Assembly (NCBI GenBank): GCA_001430745.1
Contig: KQ481993.1
Coordinates: 1,361,601 to 1,380,103, forward strand
Direction: 5' to 3'
DNA: 18,503 bases
Source of the DNA: Auxenochlorella pyrenoidosa
Taxonomy: Eukaryota > Chlorophyta > Trebouxiophyceae > Chlorellales > Chlorellaceae
This document shows positions 1-9,512 of this stretch, in pieces; position 1 is the first letter of the stretch; every line of letters starts with the position of its first letter. The position numbers and the translations under genes are program-made. The notes under the pieces are model-generated. The model did no database searches and was not told the origin of the DNA. It saw only the letters and a program-made list of their open reading frames with translations.

Positions 1-3000
1 CTTCTGTACCTGCAGGACGCTGCGGGGCGTCTCCTTGGGTGCGCTCAGTGCCGGGGTGCCAGAGATGAAAGTGTCCTGCACACCGAGATGTTGCGCACAC
101 ATGACGTGGAAAGACGGGGACGGGCAGCGGGCCCTTTTCAGTCCCTGTCCGGCCATGTCTTGTCCCAATGTATGGCTGATCCAGAAGCAACAGCTTCAGC
201 AACAGCCTCAGGTCCACTGGGACCACGGCAAGGCAGCCATTCACGCACCTGCAGATTGGAAGGTGTCGCTTTTGGTGCGCCAGATGGCAGGGTGACGGGA
301 ACAGATGAGGCCTGCATGGGTGCGCGGTGGGGATGAGAGGCAGGGAGGTGAGGAGGCAGGGTGCTGCTTTGTCCCATTTGATTGGCTGGGCAGTTCATCA
401 ACAGGGCTGTCAGGTAGTCGTGGGGAAGTCTGTTGACACAGCCCACCTTATCCTCGTTGTGTGGGGTCTCCTGCGGGGCAGATGCGGCGGGAGCTCCGGC
501 TGTCAGGGCACCCTGCAATTCCGAATTGCAGCACACAGGCGATGCATCGATTGTCGGGCTTTTGCGGTGCTGCATGGTGGCCACACCCCCGTCTGAACTT
601 GTTTCGACTCCCGCCTGCAGCCGCTTCAAGGCAAGCCTAGGCAAGGATGCCGCATGCGTAAAGCCGGGGAAGACCATGGGCCACCAGCTATGGCTGGAGC
701 AGACACAGCACAGAGGATGCAGGACAACAGGCGCAGCTGTGGGGACAGACCTGCTTCTCCCGCTCGGATGGCGTGCCAGCAGCTGCCACAGCAGCCACTC
801 CTGCGAGCGCGGCTGCAGCGCCAGCGCCGGCGCCGGCACCAGGGGCTGCACCAGCGCCCCCTCCAGCCCCTGCAAGGGCAGCGCCGCCGCCAGGTCCACC
901 GCGGGGGGCACCGCCAGTGGGGGCCTCCGGGTCGTTTGGCGGCGGCGGGGAAAAGTGACCTGCAGCATGAAGGGACAGGCCGTTCGAGGCATAGGCAAGA
1001 GGTGGAGCGTTGTCAAGGGCGGGAGGCGGTGGGGAAGGAGGAAGGCAGGCAGGCGGCAACCGGGCAGGCGGGGCTCAGTGGAGTGTACCCTAGCCCAGTC
1101 AGCTTGGCTTGCCATGCAGTGTGTGAATGTTCCCAGGGCCCACCTGCGCCGGCGCCGTCGAGCCACTTGTCAGCGGGGGAGCGCGCCATCCGCAGTGCCC
1201 GCTGCCTCTGGGCATAGTATACGCCTCCAGCAACGGCTGCATGGCGACACACACAGCGGCACGGGAATGAAGGGAAGGGCAGGCCATGCAGCATGCAGCT
1301 GGCATGCTGTGGAGTGCCAGCTCGGCAAAGTATGCTAGGTTTGCTAGCAACCCTGGTGGCACCGCGTTCGTCACAGGCCAGAGCGTTGGCTGCCTCTCCC
1401 ATGCCTGTGCCTGCCAGAGCAATGCCCAAGCTCACCCGCGATTGCGAGGATGCCACCCACCACGCCTCCAACAATTGCGCCGATGGGCACGGAGGAGCCT
1501 CCGGAGGAGCCAGAGCTTGAGGAGCCAGAGCTTGAGGAGGGGGAGGACGGCGCGCTCGGCACGGCAGTGGGCGTTGAGGTTGTGGGCGTGGGAGTGGGCG
1601 TGGGCGTGGGATTGGGCGTAGGCGTGTACGTGGGTGACGGCGAGGGACTGGGGGATGGGCCATTGTTGCAGCGCAAAATTGCAAACTGCAGGGCCACAAC
1701 AAGATAGGGTGCTCAGTGGGCTGCTCCCTGCAACTTGCTTGTTTGGGCTTAAAGTCTGTCTATCCGCAACGGAGCTTCTGCTTAGCCTTCGCAAGCTTGC
1801 GCAAGCCTGCGCAAGCCCTTAACAGAAGGGGACTGCAATGCAGACAGCATGCATAACTCTAGCCGCTGGGCAAACATGGCATTTCAAACTGCATGCCCAT
1901 GTATGCATATTGCCCAGCTGCACCAATATATGCCAACGCTTCGAGAAGCTGGCCAGCTATGGGAACCCGCGAAGCTCACTTCATTGTTGCAGGCCCCGTA
2001 GTCATTGGTGGTGAAGCCGCACTGGCTCAGCTCGCTCTTGTCGCCATTGCAGTTCAGGCTGGTTACCACAAATGAGCTGCTTAGATCTTGGACCCAAGAA
2101 GACGCCTCGCCACCACTGTAGCCCAGCTGCCGGCAAGCAACATTTGCCTCATTCCTTCCGACCGCATCAGCACACACCTGCGCAAGCGGTCCAAGCACAT
2201 CAGGTTCTAGCTTTGGACGGTGGGCACTCCAGTTGTCTGGAAGCTGGCTGTGCAACTAGGTGTGAGCAGTAAGCACAGCAGCACCGGTCATGCGTCAGCC
2301 TGAATGTTGCAAGCAGCGCCTCTGCCCGGTCGGGCCGCAATCTAGCCACTAACTGCCTGTCCTCTCCGCTCACCCAGCCCCAGTCGCCGCCAACGCGAAC
2401 CTCCATCGCTGCACCAAAATATTCATCGATCACCATTAGGCGAACTTTGGTGATTTTACCTGCAGTGCAGATGGCCATGTTCAGAACGCAGGAGGTTCCT
2501 CTTCTCACCCCTGCCCCAAGCTGTATCTTGGGGGTCTGTGTCGCAGTTTCCGTTGCGGTTAGAGAGCCCAAATAAGCAAGCTGTTGCGCACATGCCATGC
2601 TTGCAGCTGCTGTGCATGCATGCCCGTGCATTTCATGTGTGCAAGGAGCTGGCAAGGACAATGCTGTCCAGGTCAAGAGCTACCTGGGGGCGCGCCATCG
2701 GGGGATTCGGCCAGTACGCGGGGCTTCAAGACTGGCGGCCGCACGCCCTTTGTGAGTGCCATTTCCTGGTTGGTGAGGCACCGCTCCCAGACGCCTTGGC
2801 TGCGTGAAGCAGGAGGTGCAATCCAATGTGTTTTCGCTGCTGCTCTCACATTCAACACGTTACGATCCACACAGCTCTGGCGCTGCTTTGCTCACATGGC
2901 CTCCACAGCGGCCTCGGCATCCTTCAGCTCAGAATTCGCATGGGCAACCGCGACTGCCATGGAGCATTCATAGTCCAGCTGCAGAACGAGGGTTGGTGAA

Positions 3001-3346
3001 GTTGAACGTGAGGCTCAGTGCTGGAATTCTTGGGTATGGCCGGGCATGTGGCCGTCGTCGGTGCATTGAGGCAGGATGCTCGGCAAGCCCGCTTCAGCAG
3101 GCACAGCTGTTGGCTTACCGTGGTGAGTGCAGACACGCAGTCGTCTGGGCAGGAGCCCTCCTTTGGTTCCGGGCACAACATGAGCATGCTAGTGGCCGCA
3201 GCCTGGAACTTTATGCCTGGGACCTTGGAGCACTTGGCCGGCTTGGAGAGTGCGGCGCCCCGGGCAGCTGCCGCCGCGGCACCTGCCTCACCCAACACCA
3301 GCGCCGCAACCAGCGCGAACAACGAAGCCATCGCTTCGATCTTCAT
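1..3346 (-). CDS. SRCR-domain single-pass membrane protein (3' end off the left edge)
   Basis: Eleven exons join in frame (520 codons visible): 3346-3119, 2978-2896, 2799-2684, 2459-2374, 2177-1980, 1685-1436, 1236-1144, 959-751, 614-447, 311-249, 75-10; all introns are GT-AG. The first ATG (3346) opens a hydrophobic signal peptide (residues ~7-25). A Cys-bearing region follows (C39, C58, C66, C70, C81, C111), then one complete scavenger-receptor cysteine-rich domain (~145-243) with EVRVGGDWGWVC, ACRQLGYSGG and ELSQC blocks. Its cysteines C173, C186, C214, C224, C234 and C243 match the six-cysteine group A pattern. A Pro/Thr/Ser stalk (~247-302) and a Gly/Ala/Val/Ile helix (~303-328) precede a basic stop-transfer stretch. 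The tail is Gly/Ala/Pro-rich and then repeats AP(K/Q)xTP motifs. SRCR domains bind proteins or glycans in animals and occur in green algae; the ligand and role here are unknown. The last visible exon ends at a donor (GT at 9-8), so the gene continues leftward. Confidence 0.85.
10..614 (-). repeat. Repeated AP(K/Q)xTP exon modules in the cytoplasmic tail
   Basis: Three consecutive exons (614-447, 311-249, 75-10) are all phase 0 at both ends, with lengths 168, 63 and 66 nt. Each ends in a related peptide: SAPQETPHN, SGAPKATPSN and SAPKETPRS, preceded by Gly/Ala/Thr. Exon symmetry lets modules duplicate without a frameshift. The motif resembles a phosphorylatable Thr-Pro or short linear docking motif, but that is inference. 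More copies may lie left of the window. Confidence 0.6.
1734..1782 (+). repeat. Dispersed ~50-bp intronic repeat, copy A
   Basis: This shares a core (CTTGCTTG-TTGGGCTT ... GTCTGTC-ATCCGCAACGGA) with copies B-D below. It lies in SRCR intron 5 (1686-1979), antisense to the gene. By eye about 40 of 48 positions match copy C. It is followed by degenerate GCAAGC/TGCGCAAGC units. Confidence 0.6.
1980..2459 (-). other. SRCR domain, coded by exons 4-6 of the surface protein
   Basis: The domain is split over 2459-2374, 2177-1980 and the first bases of 1685-1436. The intron after the DWGW block falls exactly before VCADA, and the intron before FAILRC falls before the final cysteine. Joining the three pieces restores all six canonical cysteines. 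No single continuous frame holds the domain, so an unspliced scan would find only its middle part. Confidence 0.87.
2531..2580 (-). repeat. Dispersed ~50-bp intronic repeat, copy B
   Basis: This lies in SRCR intron 3 (2460-2683), in the sense of the gene. Relative to copy C it lacks about five bases in the middle (the GTCTG part) but keeps CTTGCTT, TTTGGGCT, CCGCAACGGAA, TGCGAC and CAGACCC. Confidence 0.55.
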
Positions 3347-4074
3347 CTGCACGGAACACTTTGCAGGGAGAACGGGCCCTGAGCTTGCCCAACACGAGCA
3401 AGGCTACCCAAGGGACTGCTGATGGCGCCGCTGTAAGCTGCCGGGTTTGCCAGCCCCTTTGCAATCGATGCCTACCGTGAAATGGAGTGCAAATTTTACG
3501 CTGCGCTCCCTCTGCGCACAGCGCGGCTCTCCCTGTTCCGAAACCTGACTGCTCCCTCCCCGTCCGCTGATACCGCACTCGAGCGCGGGAACAGGGCTGT
3601 AGAGAGGGATTTCAGCGCAAATTCGGCGAGTTTGGCATGCAATACATCACGCCTCCGCAGGCCTGCTGCACAGCGTGGCTCATGGCTCAGCGTGGCAGCA
3701 CTCACCGCTCTCCACATCCCACTGCAGCCTGCATCTCCAACCCATGGGGGTCAGTGCTTTCATTAATAACAACAATGAAAGAATGAAATGAAGGGTAGAA
3801 AGAATCAGGAATAGAAGGATGAAAGCATCATGTTCAGTCACATTGCACCCGCTTGCGCGATGGGTGGGATGCTGGCAGCGCTGGTCAGTAAGGTGCATCC
3901 AGCACCAGCGGGGCTCACGGCTATTGTACATCTGGCGGCATGGTGGAGGTGGCTGCGGCCTCTTCCAGTGCAAGGTAGAACTTTGCCACCGAGGCCTGCA
4001 GCCACGGGGTTGAAAACGGCGGCTGCGCCCGCATCACAACCATGCAAAGATGCGCATGCAGTGCCGTGCAGGCC
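3347..4074. other. Intergenic region between the SRCR gene and the PC-esterase gene
   Basis: This holds the 5' flank of the SRCR gene (next to 3346) and the 3' flank of the PC-esterase gene (next to 4075), both on the minus strand. I see no convincing exon. A purine-rich, A-rich stretch lies at about 3762-3834 (T/C-rich on the transcribed strand). I did not find a TGTAA poly(A) signal for the PC-esterase gene here. The open frames present lack domain content. Confidence 0.5.
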
Positions 4075-7000
4075 CTACAAAGCCAAGCAGAGCTGTATGC
4101 TCAGCTGCATTTGAAGCGTTGTGCAGCTGCCAGCTCCCGCAAGACCTGGATGCATCGCTAGCCGCGCCCAACCCTTCAGGCTGCGCACAAACTGCACACC
4201 AGCCCGCCGCCCAGCTGCTCATGTGCATCGAGGCATGCACATGCCCACAAGCTGAGTTGCACACCCGCTCTGCAACCAGGAGCGCCCCGGAAGACCCCGC
4301 CCTCTCCCTCACTCGCCTGCGACATGGAAGGGTGACACGGGTGCGTGCACTCCCAACCCGCGCCGTTGTCCCGGTGCGCTGCCCACAGCGGCACCGACTC
4401 GTTAAAGGACTGGATGACCGGGATGCCTGCAGGCGGGGCAGCAGCGCGCGGTGCAGACAACTGGGAAGGAACTTGTGCGCTGCGGAGGAGTGCATGCAGT
4501 GTGTGTGCTAAAGGGCGTCAGGCCCCTGCTGGCTCAGTGGCCAGGCAGAAACCTGGCACAGCGGCGCACCTGCCGCTGCCATGACCTGGCCGGCCGCTGC
4601 GTTGCGCCACAGCCCCCGCCGCAGGCCCGACGGGTCCTTGGCCCCCGGCTGCAGGACAAGCGTTCCGTTGCCCTGGGCTTGGGGGCAAGGGCAAGGGGAG
4701 GAAGGCCAGCAGGACGGTCAGGAGGGCCCGGCAAAGCTGCTTGGTGAGCAACCACCTGCCAGCATACCCGTTGCGTTGCAGACTGGCCTCAGCTGGGCCA
4801 GCATGCATGCTAGCGTGTGTTGACAGTCTGTCAAGCCGCAGCGGAACTTGCGCAGACAGCAGGCAGGCTGCGGCACCTCAAGCCGGCATGTTTAGCGCAG
4901 CGGCCGGCATGGTCGCACCTCCAGCCTCTTGAAGCTCCGGATGGCACGGCACTTGAAGGGCGGGCTGCCGCCGCCGAACTCCCCGCTGGGGGAGGCAAAG
5001 TGCTGCGCCAGCGTCTGCTGCCAGAACAGGCGCGGCAGCCGGTCGGCGTGCTTCTTGTAGAACTCTACAAACGCCCAGAGCCGCCACTGGTACTCCTGTC
5101 AGGGGGGCGCAGGGAGGAGGGGAGCGCTCTGGTGGGGTGGGGTGGGGTGGGGTGGGGGTCTGGAAGGCGGGGCGGTAGGCAGCTGGCGGTTAAGAGGCCT
5201 CGGGTTGGCGGCAGCGCGCACCTTTGTGTCGCCGTGGTGCAGCCCAAAGTTGGCAATCAAGATGTCTGCCTGCGACGTCAGGTTGTTCTCCAGCAGCGCC
5301 GGCAGGGCACGCCCGTGAAAGTCCTTGCCCTGCGGTCGGGTGAGGGAAGCAGCATGTTGGCACACTCTGCCGCCCGCGCAAGCATGCGTTACAGCGGGCG
5401 GCAGTGCTTGCACAGCCCTCAATACACCAGGCAGGCGCGCTGCCTGTAGCGAGGAGCGCCCAGCGAACAAACCTGCCGGCGCGAGCAGGTGCTGCAATGC
5501 GCAGCATGCCGCGCATGGACCCATCCAACCAGGCCCCAAGTCCCCCCCCCCCCCCCCCCCCCCTCCCTGCCTGGTCGGTGCGGAGGTAGCACACGCGGGT
5601 GCCGTGCAGCAGGCGGCTGCAGTGCGGCTTGACCGTGCTGTCGGTGAGCAGGGCCTCGAGCGTCTTGTTGGGGGTGAAGGGCTCGTCCTCCAGGGCGGGC
5701 CAGAACTCGAAGAGGAAGCAGCGCATGGCCTTGTAGTAGTCCAGCATCATGGAGTCGCCTGGGGGCAGGGGGCAGGGGGAGGGCAAGGCCGGGCAGGGAA
5801 GGGCAGGCCATAGGCATGGGTTGGGAGCGCAGGCAGGGCAGGGCAGGGCAGGCCATACGGCATGGGTTGGAGTGCAGGCGGGGCGGGGCCGCCGCTGTGT
5901 GCACAAGGAGCGCTGTTCAGGCACTGTCAAGGCAGAGGGAGCTGCTGCCCACTTGTCCAGCTCAGCGCAGGAGGCAACCCAGCATCAAGACCATGCTCCC
6001 CCAGATGCTACCGCGACTCGATGCACCGCGACTCGTGCAGCAGCAGCTGGGCGCAGCGCCCAGGCGCGGCACCCACCCATCATGAACAGCGTGCGGCCCC
6101 GGATGTGTCGCCACAGGTCGCAGGGCGTGAGCGTCAGCGGCAGCTCAAACCCCCGTTCGAGCCAGCTGCCCAGCATGGACTGCGGAAAATGTGGAGTGGC
6201 GTGTAATCGAGGTGGATCAGCAGGGGCCGGGAAGGGGCAGGCGGGGCGAGCAGCGAGCGCACCACAGAAACCGCTGGTGGGGGCGGCTCAGAACAGCTCA
6301 GCAGAACGCATTGACTGGGGTGCCCCAGCTCCGACCTGCTGGACCCAGTCTGGGCAGATGGGGCCGTGGCTGCGGTACTGGCAAAAATGCGCCCAGAGCT
6401 TGTCCTCCCTGCAGTTGGTGCAGGCGGGGCGGGCCTGGGCGCCAAACAGGTAGGGTCGCTGCCACTGCGGCTTCCACAGGCTGGCACGGATCTGCGGGGG
6501 CCGGGGTAGGTGGCAAGGCGGGGATGGTGAGGCTGGCAAGGCGGGAAGGGACGGTTGGAGTGCATGGTGCACGGCTTTTGGTCCAGGCTTCAGCAGCCTG
6601 AGTGGATGTGCATCCAGGGCCTACAGCACAGTGGCAAGAGTCCCCACGCCCTTACCTCCTGCACTGTCATGCGCTCATAAGTAACCGGGCAGCCTTCGTC
6701 GACGTCATCCGCCGCCGCCGCCGAGCCGTCCATGCCGTCAGCAGAAGCGCCGCGCTCTTCTGACGGAACAGTGGCTGCTCCCCCGGCCTGCAGTGCTGCT
6801 GATGTGGCTGCTGCTGCTACTGCCCCTGCCTGTCGTGCTGCCGCCGCAGCTGCTGCTGCTCCCGCTGCACGTGGTGCTCCTGCAGCTGCAGCTGCTGCGG
6901 CATCTGCCTCTGCTACTACAGATGCCACAGCAGCTGTCTCTGGCGCCAGCGCTGCTGTACTCGCCACCGCTGCGGCCTGCGGCATGGCGGGGACCGCCAC

Positions 7001-7527
7001 CAGCGTAACGCCGCTGCCGCCATCCAAGGCGTGCTGATAAGACAGCAGGAGCGCCAGGGTGAGGGCGCCTGCAGAGTTGGCAGCGCATGTTAAGGGGATG
7101 CCTGGCACAGTGCGCAACGAAGCCATCCGCAACTGCGGCATGTCTAAGCGGCACGCATCTTGTGCGCTGCAGGCCGGCAGTTGCTGAGCCTCTCGGCACG
7201 GCGACACGGCGCACAGGGCAGAAAGGAGTGGCGTTTATCAGGAAAACATTGGCAGCAGCACAGCAGCGAGCAGCACGACCCACCCAAAGCGGCCCCTGCG
7301 AGCCGCGCGAACCGCCGCTTCTTGGCCAGGAGCGCGGCCGCCACCTCCTCCCTGCAGCAGTGGGGCGGCGGCAGCGGCATGCTCACAGCATGCATCATCA
7401 TGCATGTGCATGTGGATCGTTCAGATGCAATGCATTGTCTGGCAGAGTTGGAACCAGCTCCACAGACTTGTGGGCCCAGAGGGCTGCAAGCCCACCTTGT
7501 AGACCCGGCGAGCTTGGCGGGCGCCAT
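4075..7527 (-). CDS. Type II membrane PC-esterase (PMR5/TBL-like, GDS-family)
   Basis: Eleven exons join in frame (524 aa): 7527-7496, 7351-7284, 7068-6656, 6491-6336, 6179-6077, 5758-5571, 5329-5222, 5095-4919, 4672-4570, 4426-4317, 4191-4075. The N-terminus has a KKRR cluster (21-24) before a hydrophobic helix (~27-44), the layout of a Golgi type II anchor. An Ala-rich stem and a Cys-containing region follow. The catalytic-domain landmarks are RGRTLFMMGDSMM (GDS at 258-260), DILIANFGLHHG (~335-350) and WECTHPCHPS (474-483), equivalent to GDS, the central block and D-C-x-H-x-C of plant PMR5/TBL proteins. Those that have been tested transfer acetyl groups to wall polysaccharides; the substrate here is unknown. 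Glu475 stands where the family usually has Asp. The last exon is the least certain part, as it depends on a GC donor at 4316. Confidence 0.8.
4192..4316 (-). other. Last intron of the PC-esterase gene, probably GC-AG
   Basis: The exon with WECTHPCHPSMSQ ends CAG followed by GCGAGT. Using this GC donor keeps phase 0 into an exon at 4191 that reads FVRSLKGW and stops at 4077-4075. A GT four bases downstream (GCGA|GTGAGG) would change the phase and give a less family-like tail, so both ends are possible. Confidence 0.4.
4821..4860 (+). repeat. Dispersed ~50-bp intronic repeat, copy D (degenerate)
   Basis: This lies in PC-esterase intron 8 (4673-4918), antisense to the gene. It keeps AGTCTGTC, CCGCAGCGGAACTTGCG and CAGAC; the left part is diverged. 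Confidence 0.4.
5330..5570 (-). other. GC-AG intron of the PC-esterase gene with a 22-G run
   Basis: Exon 6 must end ...ACC GAC CAG for the next exon (starting GGC AAG GAC at 5329) to follow in phase 0, and the first intron bases are GCAGGG, not GT. No GT donor nearby keeps the frame. The transcribed strand of this intron carries 22 consecutive G just after the donor (5563-5542). Confidence 0.65.
5542..5563 (-). repeat. 22-nt homopolymer (C on plus, G on the transcribed strand)
   Basis: A pure run inside PC-esterase intron 6, just downstream of its GC donor. Assembly length of such a run is unreliable. Confidence 0.9.
5802..5885. repeat. Two-copy tandem repeat in PC-esterase intron 5
   Basis: The block GGCAGGCCATA(C)GGCATGGGTTGG...GCAGGC occurs at 5802 and again at 5847, separated by GGGCA units, within the intron 5759-6076. 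The period is about 45 bp. Confidence 0.7.
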
Positions 7528-8262
7528 GTCAGGTGCAGGAGCAGGATGCTGGCGTAGCACCTGCACACAGACAGGACGCTTCAGATGCTACATCACCATG
7601 TACATTCCAGCATCAACAAGCCTTGCAGTGCTGTGTCGAGGCCAAGTTTTGACTTGTTTCAGCCTTCAAGCAGCAACGGCAGCGGGACCCCAACTGATCA
7701 ACTCCTGCCCGGGGCCGGTAAACCGTGCAGCTTCTGCTGGATACGGCCTTGCCTGCGCCTCAGCGCCAAACAGGGGCCGCTGTCAGGACCTCCCGCCCTG
7801 GCTGCGGGGCCAGAAGGACCCTCCCAACCGCGGGCCTACTGCTGCCAGCCCTTTGGGCGCTGCAATCGGCTTGGTAAAACGGCGGCAGTATTGATTCGAC
7901 AAGAGAAGTAGGCAGGCCTGCCCAACCCACACGCTGGGTTTTCAAGCTAGTCTACAGGGTGTTGATGGGGGTGTGGAGGGTGAATACGGACGCAGAGAAG
8001 CTATTGTTGGCGGTGCAAGCGCGCTTGATGCACAGGGCGGGGTGCTTGGGCTGTGCTGGGACTGTCGGCATGGCAGAGCATGACATGCCGCCACTGCTCA
8101 GCCTACAGCACTTCACCGCAAGGCTGCGGCTTCAATCACCTGCATGCGCATGCACTGAGCTCCGGCATTGCTTTGTGAGTGAGCCAGCTTGTGTGGCGCA
8201 GCCTGCTTTCATGAATGGCTTCAGCTGTCGCCTTGGGCTTTACATCATGCAGGCCCTCACAG
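7528..8262. other. Intergenic region upstream of the PC-esterase gene
   Basis: This is the 5' flank of the PC-esterase gene (start 7527) and the 3' flank of the small membrane-protein gene (stop 8265-8263). I see no exon with recognisable domain content. GCATGC-type palindromes are common, as across the window. Confidence 0.5.
8240..8244 (-). terminator. TGTAA poly(A) signal after the small membrane-protein gene
   Basis: The minus strand reads TGTAA about 19 nt past the TAG at 8263. TGTAA is the usual polyadenylation signal of green algae. The spacing is short but supports transcription ending on this strand here. Confidence 0.5.
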
Positions 8263-8968
8263 CTAGACAGCCGCAGCGGCAGCCTGCACGGCATCCGCTA
8301 GATCAGGTTGGCTTTGCAGCCTGCTAACCTCCCCCGGCGCACATCTCTGCTCTAGCAGCAGCTCTGCTCGCTTGGCCGTCGCAGCCACCGCTACCGCCGC
8401 TGGAATGTATGCAAGCGCTGCTCCTGCCCGCCAGAGCAGCGCCGGCGCACTGGTGGCATGCCACCTGTGCAGGGACACCAGACAACAAGAGAGTGGGCGG
8501 TTGCATATGATGCCCGCAGGACGGAGGACCCGGGCCACACAGCTGCCACCTCATCACATCTGCCCCCCGTGAGCAGAACATCTGCTGCGTAACGCTGCCT
8601 ACCGCCCGGGTGCACAGACAGTCTGCACACGCCCCTCACATGCTTGTATCTTGCACCAGCTCCAGCGCCGCTAAAAAGGCGCCGGCCGCTGCCAGGGCGT
8701 GCACGCTGCTCAGCTCTCGCCGTCGGGCGGCGCCAGTCTCAAAGGAGCCGCAAGAGCTGTGTGCCAGCGCCAGGGTGGCGTGCACTAGCGCACAGAGGAG
8801 ACCGCAGATGGCAGCCCGGGTGGCTGCCAGCGTGATGAAGACCAGCGAGAGGCAGAGGAAGAGGAGGACCAGGCGGTCGGTGGACAGCGGTGGCGGTGGC
8901 CGGGCGGCGGGAAGCACTTTGGGAGTGGCAGGCGTCTCGGCGCCAGGGTTGGTTGATTCCGAGGGCAT
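8263..8968 (-). CDS. Small multi-pass membrane protein, family not recognised
   Basis: Two exons (8968-8640 and 8464-8263) join across a GT-AG intron in phase 2 to give 176 aa. The ATG at 8968 opens a polar, Pro-rich N-terminus (~1-32). Strongly hydrophobic stretches then follow: LVLLFLCLSLVFITLAATRA, GLLCALVHATLALA, a segment with AAAGAFLAALELV, and after the splice LWRAGAALAYIPAAVAVAATA. Three or four membrane passes are likely. The C-terminus is charged, then Ala-rich. I cannot assign a family; the size and layout resemble small ER membrane proteins, but that is only analogy. The reading frame stays open upstream of the ATG for about 30 codons (reading RPIFRKGPSH), so an extra 5' exon is possible. 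Confidence 0.6.
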
Positions 8969-9422
8969 GCGATCGTTGTTTGACACCTCTAGCAGGGCGC
9001 CAGCGCCTGCGAGCGACTGGGTATGAGAGGGCCCTTTGCGGAAGATGGGCCGGGGCGCCGTATGCCTCGATCACCGCCGGTATCCTGGCATCAGCAGGTA
9101 TGCACGCACCTGTTTACAGCGGCGGGCTGCCCTTGGCCGCCACTCTGAGCTGGCCGGTCTGCGCACACGGGCGCCAGGGCAGGCAGGCCCGCCGAAAAGG
9201 CCCTCAAGATCTCTCTTCCTGTCGAATGAAGAGCGTAAAGTACGCTTGAAGCTCGATTGGTACCGAGATCCCGAGATCCGTCAGCTGCTGTGCCGCCTCC
9301 AGCACTGCATGGCATGACACCTGGCACGCGTCTTCTTGTTGTCGCCACTTACAACACAGGGGCCTTAGGGTGCTCATGTCATCGCAGCATGCTGCCGGGC
9401 AGGCAGGCATGGGTGTGAAGCA
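8969..9422. other. Tight spacer between RMT2-like gene and small membrane-protein gene
   Basis: This contains the 3' UTR of the RMT2-like gene and the 5' region of the membrane-protein gene, both on the minus strand, within about 450 bp. The open frame extending up from 8968 could hold an unrecognised 5' exon. No other coding signal is clear. Confidence 0.5.
9349..9353 (-). terminator. TGTAA poly(A) signal after the RMT2-like gene
   Basis: The minus strand reads TGTAA about 70 nt past the TGA at 9425-9423, a normal place for the green-algal polyadenylation signal. Confidence 0.6.
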
Positions 9423-9475
9423 TCAGCTGCCGCCCTCTCTTGTCCCCGCTGCTGCGTCCTGCTGCTCATCAGCCG

Positions 9476-9512
<37 letters not shown>

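Noticed and set aside
1450..1707. Plus-strand frame rich in Glu-Pro and Val-Gly
   Set aside because: It is the antisense of the Pro/Thr/Ser stalk and transmembrane exon of the SRCR protein.
6781..6990. CTG/GCT-rich stretch as a microsatellite or plus-strand leucine-rich protein
   Set aside because: It is the Ala-rich stem coded in exon 3 of the PC-esterase gene; the interrupted repeat reflects alanine codons.
7160..7894. A 244-codon plus-strand frame upstream of the PC-esterase start
   Set aside because: It overlaps the first two PC-esterase exons on the other strand and shows no domain, signal peptide or sensible splice pattern.
9204..9410. A minus-strand frame reading LEAAQQLTDLGISVPIELQAYF that looks protein-like
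   Set aside because: It falls at or after the TGTAA signal of the RMT2-like gene and could not be joined in phase to the neighbouring membrane-protein exons. It was left as spacer or UTR.
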